This document shows positions 1 through 5,237 of a stretch of 5,237 nt of DNA, piece after piece. The notes below the pieces were generated by a model, which saw nothing but the letters and a program-made list of their open reading frames with translations, was not told the DNA's origin and searched no databases. The DNA comes from an uncultured Armatimonadota bacterium (lineage in GTDB: Bacteria; Armatimonadota; Armatimonadia; Armatimonadales; Armatimonadaceae). Made by a program: the position numbers and the translations under genes. The stretch's first letter is position 1; each line of letters opens with the position of its first letter. The stretch spans positions 1 to 5,237 of the forward strand of contig CAIRTT010000553.1 in the NCBI GenBank assembly GCA_903881535.1, given 5' to 3'.

Positions 1-7
1 GGATCGC

Positions 8-81
8 TGAGAACTTCCAAAATGAGATTTAACTATGGTAAACATTACCCAAAGTTTACCGCAGTTAACTCAGGGTTCTCA
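8..81. repeat. Nested inverted repeat in left intergenic region
   Basis: Three arm pairs nest around nearly one centre: GGTAAAC (37-43) with GTTTACC (54-60), TTAACT (29-34) with AGTTAA (63-68), and TGAGAAC (8-14) with GTTCTCA (75-81). The first two pairs share the same axis and form a 13-bp stem interrupted by a 2x2 internal loop; the outer pair is joined through an asymmetric loop. A 10-nt apical loop remains. The AT-rich arms have no flanking T-run. It could be an RNA structure at a transcript end, a protein-binding site, or part of a dispersed repeat; no coding sequence is seen in 1-141. Confidence 0.6.
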
Positions 82-110
82 ACCACGTAAAATTACGAGG
101 ATGGCCATAA

Positions 111-133
111 TTGGTGTGATCTAGCATCACCAA
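111..133 (-). terminator. Possible terminator-like hairpin after the last gene
   Basis: TTGGT-GT-GAT-CTAGC-ATC-ACCAA (plus strand) can fold into an 8-bp stem with a 2-nt bulge, starting 8 nt past the acetyltransferase stop codon. On the transcribed strand it is followed only by TTAT, not a real T-run, so intrinsic termination is doubtful. It may instead stabilise the 3' end of the transcript. Confidence 0.35.
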
Positions 134-141
134 CCTGAGCA

Positions 142-951
142 CTAATCCACCCTTGCTGGCTTACCAATATTCGTCTGAAGCAGCCCCGTCGCCGCAAACC
201 CGGCTCGCATGTTTATCCGCGCGGCCGCATCATCCGCTGCCGTGAGATAAGCAAGAGTAATCCCACAGCTCTGCGCAATCCGGAGCAAATGCGCCACGAC
301 CTGCGTCGCAACCCCACGCCCACGATAGTCTTGCAGCGTACAAATACCAGCGAGCTCTGAGCAGCCATTAACAGGAAGCGTTAGCATCCCCGAGCCGACT
401 ACGACACCATCGATATACGCCATCACCTTCGGCATCCCGCGCCAGCGAAGCTGCGCAGACGCAGCAGCCTCCAGCGTTGGCAGAGGTGCATCCGGATTTT
501 CAAATGCCCGCTCGCCAATTTGCATCATGGCCTGAACCGCGCTTGCAGGAGCATCATCTAAGATAGCCACAGTTTGGATATCCGCACTGCTTGCAAGCAC
601 GGGAGCCGAATCCGGCTGGCATCCATACACCGCATAAACACCTTCGGTGCTCCAGCCCAGCTCTTCGAGCAACGGGATAAGGCCATCCGCCGCTTGGTGA
701 ACCACTTCAAGACGCGATGCGCGGCCACGGGTTGCAAAGCTGGCTTCCATGGCCGCGATATCACTTCGCAGCGTGTTTACATCCGATGGAAGCTCCACCG
801 ATGTGAGCGCCATATTCTCCCAGACACGGGTGTTATCGGGTGCGGTAAACACCTGAAAACATCCCGCGATATCGTGCTCAACCGCAGATGCCACACGCGA
901 GGCTAGCATCTGCGAGCGGATTTGAGAGAGCATTTCAAGCATGTTTGTCAC
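142..951 (-). CDS. GNAT-family N-acetyltransferase, two-domain type
   Basis: A 269-residue protein predicted to transfer an acetyl group from acetyl-CoA to an unknown amine; cytoplasmic, no signal or membrane segment. The catalytic GNAT domain is C-terminal (about 125-260). Strand ELAGICTL (199-206) leads into the acetyl-CoA loop DYR-GRGVAT, with R210-x-x-G213-x-A215 matching the family motif Q/R-x-x-G-x-G/A, and AYLTA...AARINMRAGF (234-252) is the usual motif B. The N-terminal part (about 50-112) contains FATRGRASRLEVV and L..LGW..EGVYAVYGC, a pattern I associate with a degenerate first GNAT-like half in this group. The GTG start overlaps the hydrolase stop as GTGA, implying translational coupling; ATG at 942 (residue 4) is an alternative, and no clear SD favours either. 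Last gene of the block. Adjacent hydrolase suggests a shared amine or amino-acid substrate, but that is inference. Confidence 0.88.
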   Translation of the reverse strand: MTNMLEMLSQIRSQMLASRVASAVEHDIAGCFQVFTAPDNTRVWENMALTSVELPSDVNTLRSDIAAMEASFATRGRASRLEVVHQAADGLIPLLEELGWSTEGVYAVYGCQPDSAPVLASSADIQTVAILDDAPASAVQAMMQIGERAFENPDAPLPTLEAAASAQLRWRGMPKVMAYIDGVVVGSGMLTLPVNGCSELAGICTLQDYRGRGVATQVVAHLLRIAQSCGITLAYLTAADDAAARINMRAGFAATGLLQTNIGKPARVD

Positions 952-2795
952 TTCGAGAGGACGCGGACCTTTATCGCCGTCCCATCACCACCGCCGACGT
1001 GCAGACCGACATTTGCCTTTACAAAGTCACTCGGGGATGCCTTGTAAATGTTAACAAACTTCTGCGGATTTCGGTCGACGAGCGGGAACCAGCTGCTCTG
1101 TACCTGAACCGCAATTCGGTGACCTTTTTTGAAGCGGTGAAGAACATCCGGCATCGAGAACGGCACGCGCGCCTTCTGCCCGGGAACCAGCGGCCCCGGG
1201 TTGCTAAAGCTGTTTCGGTAGCGCGCACGCATCACATCCCCGCGAACCAGACGGTAATCGCCCGCATCCGCACCAGGCGCATCGGATGGATAGACATCAA
1301 TCAGCTTTGCTACGACATCGATATCCGTGCTGTCCACGGTCACAAATGCTTCGACATCCACCGGACCTGCGATTGTCACATCCTCGGTAAGGACATCGGA
1401 TACAAATGTCAACACATCCGGGCGCGTTGTTGCAAAGCGTTGATCTTCAACCGGATAGGTCACCGTACGCGTCTTGATCACGCCACCTTCGTGTGGGACA
1501 GGGTTTGCAGGATCGCTGACATAGCGCAGCGTCGCCGGCGGCCCAGCGGATGTCATCGAGACCTTTTTGTCTCCCGTCAGATGCCAGACCGCTGGCTTTG
1601 CTTCGGCGGGAGGCCACTGCGTAAACATCCGCCATTGGTTTCCGCCGGTCTCAAACATTTTGGCTTCGGCAACCGGTGCGGCACTCGCGGCACGCAGGAA
1701 GCGATCAAAAAATGGCGCCTCGATTTCATCCTGGAATAGCGCGCTTGTGTCGGAGCCAAAGCTCGCATCCCCGAGGCGGGAGCCATCCCGACCTGCCCAC
1801 ATCCCGTGGGTCCAAGGCCCCATCACGATGGCATTCACAATGCCTTTATTCTGTTTTTCGGTGACCTTGTAGAGATTGAGGGCTCCCCAGCAGTCTTCGG
1901 CATCGTACCAACCACCCACCGTGAGAACCGCGCACTTGACATTCTTCATTTGCTCGGGAAGTGCGCGTGCCTGCCAGAAATCATCGTAGTCAGGGTGATT
2001 GACAAAGTCCTTCCACAGGCCATCCGTTTTGGTGAAGAAGCGGTTGGTGATCATGCTCAGTGTGCCAAGAGCCATGAAGTTGGCGTACGCATCATCGTTG
2101 CCGGGCAGCGTAAACCCAAAGCCAGCGCCGCTGTTGGTCGTCTCGCCAAAGGTTGCGAAGCGAACCGCATCCATGAGCATGAGGGCACCGTTGTGATGAA
2201 AATCATCCCCGATGTACCAGTTCGACACAGGCGCCTGCGGTGAAACCGCCTTTAGCGCCGGGTGGGTATTGATGGCACCGATTCCCGCGTAAAAGCCGGG
2301 GTACGAAATGCCCCAGAGGCCGACGCGTGCATTATTATCTGGAACATTTTTGATGAGGTAATCAACTGTGTCGTAGGTGTCTGTGCTCTCATCGACATCG
2401 TGCGGGCCGGTCTTGATTTGCAGCTGCGGGCGGATGTTTGCAAAGTCTCCCTGCGATACGTTTTGACCGCGCACATCCTGAAACGCGAAGATGTAGCCGC
2501 CATTGTGTAGCTTTTTGGAGCCACGGATACCCCCACGATAGGCATCAGGGCCATACGGACCAGCGCCGTACGGTGTTCGCTCAAGCAGGATAGGAAGCTT
2601 GCCCGGTTGTGGCTTGCGCGGGATGTAGAGCGACGTGTAGAGGGTACGGCCATCGCGCATCGGGATGTTGTACTCGACCTTGCGGTACTGATCCTTGAAT
2701 GACTGTGCTGCGGCCGGTGTGACAGCGGATACAGAAATGGCAATGGCGCCAGTGAGGGCCAAAATGTTTGGGATGCGCATGCATCTACTTATCAC
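948..2795 (-). CDS. Secreted CocE/NonD hydrolase, alpha-amino-acid ester hydrolase-like
   Basis: A 615-residue serine hydrolase. Residues 6-31 form a signal peptide (basic start, hydrophobic core, AAA-Q cleavage site), so it acts outside the cytoplasmic membrane. The alpha/beta-hydrolase part (about 43-345) carries G162-I-S164-Y-P-G167, D298 in GGWYD, and H330 in GPWTH, giving the Ser-Asp-His triad with Tyr165 next to the nucleophile. A C-terminal jelly-roll like that of X-Pro dipeptidyl-peptidase spans about 400-612. D198, E300 and D301 occupy the spacing of the carboxylate cluster that binds the alpha-amino group in alpha-amino-acid ester hydrolases (Xanthomonas citri S174, D208, D307, E309, D310, H340 from memory). 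The GTG at 2795 is the longest start; ATG at 2780 gives a cleaner signal peptide, and neither has a strong SD. A 64-nt gap separates it from the BtuF-like gene, with no convincing terminator, so read-through is possible. Natural substrate unknown: amino-acid esters, small peptides or beta-lactam-like amides are options. Confidence 0.9.
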   Translation of the reverse strand: MISRCMRIPNILALTGAIAISVSAVTPAAAQSFKDQYRKVEYNIPMRDGRTLYTSLYIPRKPQPGKLPILLERTPYGAGPYGPDAYRGGIRGSKKLHNGGYIFAFQDVRGQNVSQGDFANIRPQLQIKTGPHDVDESTDTYDTVDYLIKNVPDNNARVGLWGISYPGFYAGIGAINTHPALKAVSPQAPVSNWYIGDDFHHNGALMLMDAVRFATFGETTNSGAGFGFTLPGNDDAYANFMALGTLSMITNRFFTKTDGLWKDFVNHPDYDDFWQARALPEQMKNVKCAVLTVGGWYDAEDCWGALNLYKVTEKQNKGIVNAIVMGPWTHGMWAGRDGSRLGDASFGSDTSALFQDEIEAPFFDRFLRAASAAPVAEAKMFETGGNQWRMFTQWPPAEAKPAVWHLTGDKKVSMTSAGPPATLRYVSDPANPVPHEGGVIKTRTVTYPVEDQRFATTRPDVLTFVSDVLTEDVTIAGPVDVEAFVTVDSTDIDVVAKLIDVYPSDAPGADAGDYRLVRGDVMRARYRNSFSNPGPLVPGQKARVPFSMPDVLHRFKKGHRIAVQVQSSWFPLVDRNPQKFVNIYKASPSDFVKANVGLHVGGGDGTAIKVRVLSK

Positions 2796-2859
2796 CGATT
2801 AAGGACATCCCGCACATTTGTTAATCAATGCGGACGGAAACGGTTTGGCTTGCCTGTTA

Positions 2860-3666
2860 TTACTTGGCTTTGTGGAGGACTCTGGTGAGCTCGATCACTC
2901 CAGCCGATGTCCGAAGCGTGGGGCGTCCGAGGTTTCCGCCGGGGATACAGTGGATGCGATTTTCCCGTGCGGCGCGCAGAGCACGGAGAGGCCCAGTGAG
3001 CGGATAGGGACGACCATTTGTATCCGCGCCCACGAGAACAATATCGGGGTCGAGAAGCATCACCGCCTCAGGAGTCACCTGCGGAAAGGCACCCGCTTTG
3101 ATAACGTTGCGTCCACCCGCAAGCTTGATGATGTCGCCAAGGTAGCCATCCGGGCCCGCCACGAAGAGCGGCGTCTCACTGATAACCATCAGGACTTTCG
3201 GCCCCGTTTTCCCTGCTGCTTGGATACGTTTTACGGTCGCAAGTGTCTCCCGGATACGATGCTGAGCAGATGCGATACCACTGCGGATTCCGGTGAGCGT
3301 ACCAACCGCTTCAATGTGCTTACCAATCGCCGCAAAGCTTGCGGAGAGCATCACGTAAACTGGCACGCCAAGGCGCTTGGAAAGCGTTTCGGCCGCATCC
3401 CGGGTAATCGTTCCGCTCTCAACAATCAACAAATCAGGCTTGAGCGCGACCATCCGCTCATAACTCGGACGGGTGAAATCCCCGGCGCGCGGGAGGCTTT
3501 GCACGACGGGTGGATAGTCGCAGTAGGCGGTGATGCCAACGAGGGCCTTCCCGGCTCCTGCATCGTGGATGTGTTCCGTAACGCTTGGTGCAAGCGAAAT
3601 GATGCGCCGCGCGTAGCGCGGCAACACGATTTCACGTCCGAGGTCATCCACGATGCGAACCGACAT
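2860..3666 (-). CDS. BtuF-like cobalamin-binding protein, no signal peptide
   Basis: A 268-residue class III periplasmic-binding-protein fold. Diagnostic stretches are IVDDLGREIVLP (5-16), RIISLAPSVTEHI (21-33), YCDYPP (48-53), ALKPDLLIVES (74-84) in the N-lobe; a long connecting helix (about 125-155); and LFVAGPDGYLGDIIKLAGG (167-185) with PQVTPEAVMLLDPDIVLV (195-212) in the C-lobe. YCDYP in this position is typical of the cobalamin binders rather than siderophore binders. The family delivers B12 to the BtuCD transporter. Oddly, the protein begins directly at the mature domain with no signal peptide or lipobox cysteine. The start is fixed by the TGATG overlap with the upstream gene and by AGAGG 4 nt before ATG, and an upstream extension in this frame has no SD-supported start that I can see. 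It may be cytosolic, or it may be exported with help from a partner. The B12 riboswitch upstream supports the ligand assignment. The permease and ATPase are not in this window. Confidence 0.88.
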   Translation of the reverse strand: MSVRIVDDLGREIVLPRYARRIISLAPSVTEHIHDAGAGKALVGITAYCDYPPVVQSLPRAGDFTRPSYERMVALKPDLLIVESGTITRDAAETLSKRLGVPVYVMLSASFAAIGKHIEAVGTLTGIRSGIASAQHRIRETLATVKRIQAAGKTGPKVLMVISETPLFVAGPDGYLGDIIKLAGGRNVIKAGAFPQVTPEAVMLLDPDIVLVGADTNGRPYPLTGPLRALRAARENRIHCIPGGNLGRPTLRTSAGVIELTRVLHKAK

Positions 3667-4193
3667 CAGGCCTCTGAGCCCTCAGCGGCTTCGTCATCAG
3701 ACGCTTCGTCATCCGTGTCATCTTCATCTTCATCTTCATCTTCATCGTCGTCTTCATCATCTTCATCCGGGCCGGCGGGGATCACGATCCGCACCGAGTT
3801 GGATGGAAGCATCGTGGTGAAGACTTCTGGGTGGATGATGGTCGCGAGGACAAAGGGATTATCGAGAATCGTCTTGCGATCGGCGACATAAATATCGCCC
3901 ATTTTCTCTGCGGCAGTGCCAACAAATCCATTGAAGCGTGCGAGACGGTCATGGTCGGCATCCATATTGTCCGAAACGACAATAATCACCTCTGGGTTGT
4001 AGTCAGTCAGCGCATCGAGAGCGGATGCACTGCTTTGAACAGCCGGATCAAACTGGCATCCAAGAAATGGCAGCCAGTCATTGAGCTCACCCGCGGCGGA
4101 GACGGGGTCGTGGGACGCGAGGAGACAGATGCGCTGGCGGACACGGAGCAGCGTCCGGTCCTTAATGTCCTGAAGTTTAGCTTCGTGATTCAT
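3666..4193 (-). CDS. Half substrate-binding protein (C-lobe only) with acidic tail
   Basis: A 175-residue protein I do not recognise as a named family. Residues about 5-20 resemble the end of the inter-lobe helix of class III binding proteins. Residues 20-130 then follow the C-lobe pattern: RICLLASHDP, AAG.L..WLPFLG, S..ALDALTDYNPEVIIVV, GDIYVADR, and IIHPEVF. By eye this aligns throughout with residues 157-266 of the BtuF-like neighbour (KVLMVISETP, VAG..GYLGDIIKLAGG, TPEAVMLLDPDIVLV). The N-lobe is absent, and no frame remnant of it fits in the 9-nt gap upstream. Residues 143-175 are an almost pure Asp/Glu tail. There is no signal peptide, lipobox or membrane segment, so it is probably cytoplasmic unless exported by an unseen route. 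SD AGGA (4204-4201) overlaps the upstream stop, 7 nt from ATG. Its stop overlaps the next start (TGATG). It may pair with a complete binding protein or act as a chaperone or metal/cation-binding partner; these are guesses. Confidence 0.8.
   Translation of the reverse strand: MNHEAKLQDIKDRTLLRVRQRICLLASHDPVSAAGELNDWLPFLGCQFDPAVQSSASALDALTDYNPEVIIVVSDNMDADHDRLARFNGFVGTAAEKMGDIYVADRKTILDNPFVLATIIHPEVFTTMLPSNSVRIVIPAGPDEDDEDDDEDEDEDEDDTDDEASDDEAAEGSEA
3721..3767 (-). repeat. GATGAA-type coding microsatellite (acidic tail)
   Basis: On the plus strand TCTTCA occurs four times in a row (3721-3744), followed by a degenerate TCGTCGTCTTCATCATCTTCATC. On the coding strand this is GAT/GAC/GAA repetition encoding the Asp/Glu run of the half binding protein (residues 143-158). 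Perfect 6-nt units can gain or lose copies by slippage, always in frame, so tail length may differ between strains. Confidence 0.9.
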
Positions 4194-4202
4194 GGGAATA
4201 TC

Positions 4203-4985
4203 CTACCGCTCCATCATCCGGTCACCGACATAGAGGCGTCCGGCATCCAAGTCTTGTTCAGCCGCCGGAAGGATTTTCGTGAAGGCATCACGCTGGATAT
4301 TGGCTGCGTGGCCATCGGCGGCGACATAGGTCATCCGTTCCTGATGCCGAAAATCAGCACTCGCGGTGCAGCCGTAGCCGGGGTAGCACCAGCTAGACGG
4401 CGGCTGAAGCATATTGACATCCGATGCTTTTGTCGTGGCCCAGCGGATATCCCGCGGGGATGTTGCGCCCGGGTCTGCGCGGTTTGCCGCATCACCAAAG
4501 AGAATTGTCGATGCCGGCTGTGTGATTTCCCCGAGGGCTGCGGGTTCAAGCAGGATGTAGCTTGGCGGTGCGTAGTTTGTGCCGGCGAGCCGCTCATTGT
4601 AGCCATACCCGATGCCACCGAGGTGCCCCTTGGTGGTGTACGAAGGGCAGGACTGAATCCCATTTGACTTTGTGTAGGGAAACAGAATAGCCCCCTCACG
4701 TTGCCAGCGGTTGTTCTCCGGGCTCCAGGCGATCGACCAGTAGGTGCTGTAGTCCCAGGTGAACAGCGGGAGACGTTCATCGAAGTCCTGAGCGTAGAGC
4801 AGCGCCGCAAGCCCAAGCTGTTTGGTGTTTGAGAGGCATGCGGTTCGGCGCGCAGCTTCCCGAGCGCTGGCGAAAACGGGGAAGAGGATTGCGGCGAGAA
4901 TCGCAATAATCCCGATGACGACGAGGAGCTCCATCAGCGTGAAACCACGCCTATGTGCTCCGTAGTTGTGTACGGAGAGTGTCAA
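4203..4985 (-). CDS. Prepilin-like protein, DUF1559 type, under B12 riboswitch
   Basis: A 260-residue protein with a type IV prepilin / type II pseudopilin N-terminus. From the TTG start the leader is short and basic (ending HRRG), processed by prepilin peptidase after G14, leaving F15-TLMELL with the conserved Glu at mature position 5. A hydrophobic helix (about 20-38) anchors it in the membrane and would pack in a pilus or secretion pseudopilus. ARRTACLSN..QLG..LYAQDFDE (45-70) is the usual start of the globular part, and H214-x9-D224-G225 is the H-X9-DG signature. Four cysteines (50, 113, 200, 206) are present. The same frame stays open up to a GTG at 5174, but those 63 codons run through the riboswitch; the SD AGAAGGA and a normal leader length favour TTG at 4985. 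It is first in the block, 9 nt from the next gene. Fold and processing are well supported; its role in B12 biology is not known. Confidence 0.88.
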   Translation of the reverse strand: MTLSVHNYGAHRRGFTLMELLVVIGIIAILAAILFPVFASAREAARRTACLSNTKQLGLAALLYAQDFDERLPLFTWDYSTYWSIAWSPENNRWQREGAILFPYTKSNGIQSCPSYTTKGHLGGIGYGYNERLAGTNYAPPSYILLEPAALGEITQPASTILFGDAANRADPGATSPRDIRWATTKASDVNMLQPPSSWCYPGYGCTASADFRHQERMTYVAADGHAANIQRDAFTKILPAAEQDLDAGRLYVGDRMMER

Positions 4986-5017
4986 ACCGGGTCCTTCTGG
5001 TCTGTACGGCGCAGACC
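4983..5017 (-). promoter_or_regulatory. Riboswitch expression platform: hairpin, SD and TTG start
   Basis: Read on the minus strand, GGTCTG-CGCCGTA-CAGACC forms a perfect 6-bp hairpin (5017-4999). The Shine-Dalgarno AGAAGGA (4998-4992) follows with no spacer, and a TTG codon lies 6 nt further on (4985-4983). This is the layout expected of a translation-controlling B12 riboswitch, in which loop L5 of the aptamer pairs with the loop of a hairpin (L13) near the ribosome-binding site. UGCGC at 5013-5009 could pair with GCGCA at 5085-5081 in L5, although two of those bases also belong to the hairpin stem. No T-run follows the hairpin, which argues against transcription termination. The kissing interaction is inferred; hairpin, SD and start codon are seen directly. 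Confidence 0.75.
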
Positions 5018-5030
5018 GCGTGAATTTCCC

Positions 5031-5180
5031 GACCGCTGGTGACCGGACTTTGCCGCTGAGTGACCTCAGCGACTTACCGTTGCGCGACAGCGCCCGATTT
5101 ACACGGGCTTCCCCACACCAATGGTTTCCCACTGGTCTGGCGGACGGGTTTGGCGCTGCAGATTCCCACAGCACCGGGTC
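5031..5180 (-). promoter_or_regulatory. Cobalamin (B12) riboswitch aptamer
   Basis: The leader RNA binds a cobalamin and normally lowers expression of downstream genes when B12 is plentiful. Read on the minus strand, the conserved core is plain: GGGGAAGCCCG-TGTAAAT-CGGGC (5114 down to about 5093; a 5-bp helix closing the TGNAAAT loop), then GCTGTCGCGCAACGGTAA, matching the family consensus GCTGNCCCGCAACTGTAA. A 9-bp hairpin with one G-U pair and a GTCA loop follows (5073-5052). The B12 box AGTCCGGTCACCAGCGG comes next, and P1 can form between GACCCG (5180-5175) and CGGTC (5035-5031) with one bulged C. An 8-bp stem with a GAAA tetraloop (5136-5117) lies in the 5' peripheral part. The region between GGTAA and the B12 box is short, so this is a compact variant. 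Identification is by consensus recalled from Rfam-type alignments; no covariance search was run. Downstream BtuF-like protein supports it. Confidence 0.93.
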
Positions 5181-5237
5181 ATCTTAGCAGATGAAGTTAG
5201 TGATCAGGCGATTCCTAGTTTAATCAGGGTGCCAAGA

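Noticed and set aside
888..1739. Plus-strand open frame of 283 codons
   Set aside because: Antisense to the hydrolase, rich in Arg/His/Cys as expected of a shadow frame, with no recognisable motif.
2796..2859. Possible terminator (CCGCA...TGCGG) or promoter between BtuF-like gene and hydrolase
   Set aside because: The stem is only 5 bp with a 14-nt loop and no T-run, and no -35/-10 pair with good spacing was found.
2818..3891. Long plus-strand open frame (357 codons) with a poly-Ser run
   Set aside because: It lies antisense to the BtuF-like and half binding-protein genes; the Ser run is just the reverse of the GAT/GAA tail repeat, and no domain is recognisable.
3831..4667. Plus-strand open frame of 278 codons
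   Set aside because: Spans the antisense of two well-supported genes and their junction; no domain seen.
4983..4985. TTGACA at 4985-4980 read as a -35 element
   Set aside because: No -10 lies about 17 nt downstream; the TTG is better explained as the start codon behind AGAAGGA.
5181..5186. TAAGAT on the minus strand as a -10 box
   Set aside because: Transcription would then begin within P1 of the riboswitch, and no matching -35 is seen. TAAACT at 5222-5217 is better placed, but its -35 would fall outside the window.

Overview
The window most likely comes from a member of the Armatimonadota. The first gene encodes a prepilin-like protein of the DUF1559 type, with the 'LFPVFA.AREAARR..CLSN.KQLGLA...YAQDFDE' style that I know as very common in that phylum. 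DNA is moderately GC-rich. This taxonomic call rests on family style, not on a marker gene.

All five supported genes lie on the minus strand and read from right to left as one compact block. At the right end (about 5031-5180) is a cobalamin (B12) riboswitch, recognised from its conserved core (GGGGAAGCCCG, then GCTGTCGCGCAACGGTAA, then a B12-box-like AGTCCGGTCACCAGCGG). It is followed by a hairpin that abuts a Shine-Dalgarno sequence and a TTG start codon (4985). Gene order is then: prepilin/DUF1559-like protein (4203-4985); a 175-residue protein that looks like only the C-terminal lobe of a class III (BtuF/TroA-type) substrate-binding protein plus an Asp/Glu tail (3666-4193); a complete BtuF-like cobalamin-binding protein with no signal peptide (2860-3666, overlapping the previous stop as TGATG). 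After a 64-nt gap come a secreted CocE/NonD hydrolase with the residue pattern of alpha-amino-acid ester hydrolases (948-2795) and a GNAT-family acetyltransferase (142-951, GTGA overlap).

The riboswitch and the BtuF-like protein support each other: B12 sensing in front, B12 binding behind. The first three genes therefore look like a B12-responsive unit that joins a pilin-like surface protein with two binding-protein-related polypeptides, neither of which has a visible export signal. No BtuC/BtuD permease or ATPase is in the window. The hydrolase and acetyltransferase may be read through from the same promoter or may form a separate pair.

The left 141 bases hold no gene. They contain a nested inverted repeat (8-81) and a short hairpin (111-133) that may mark the end of the transcript. 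The right edge (5181-5237) probably holds the promoter, but the window stops before one can be identified with confidence.
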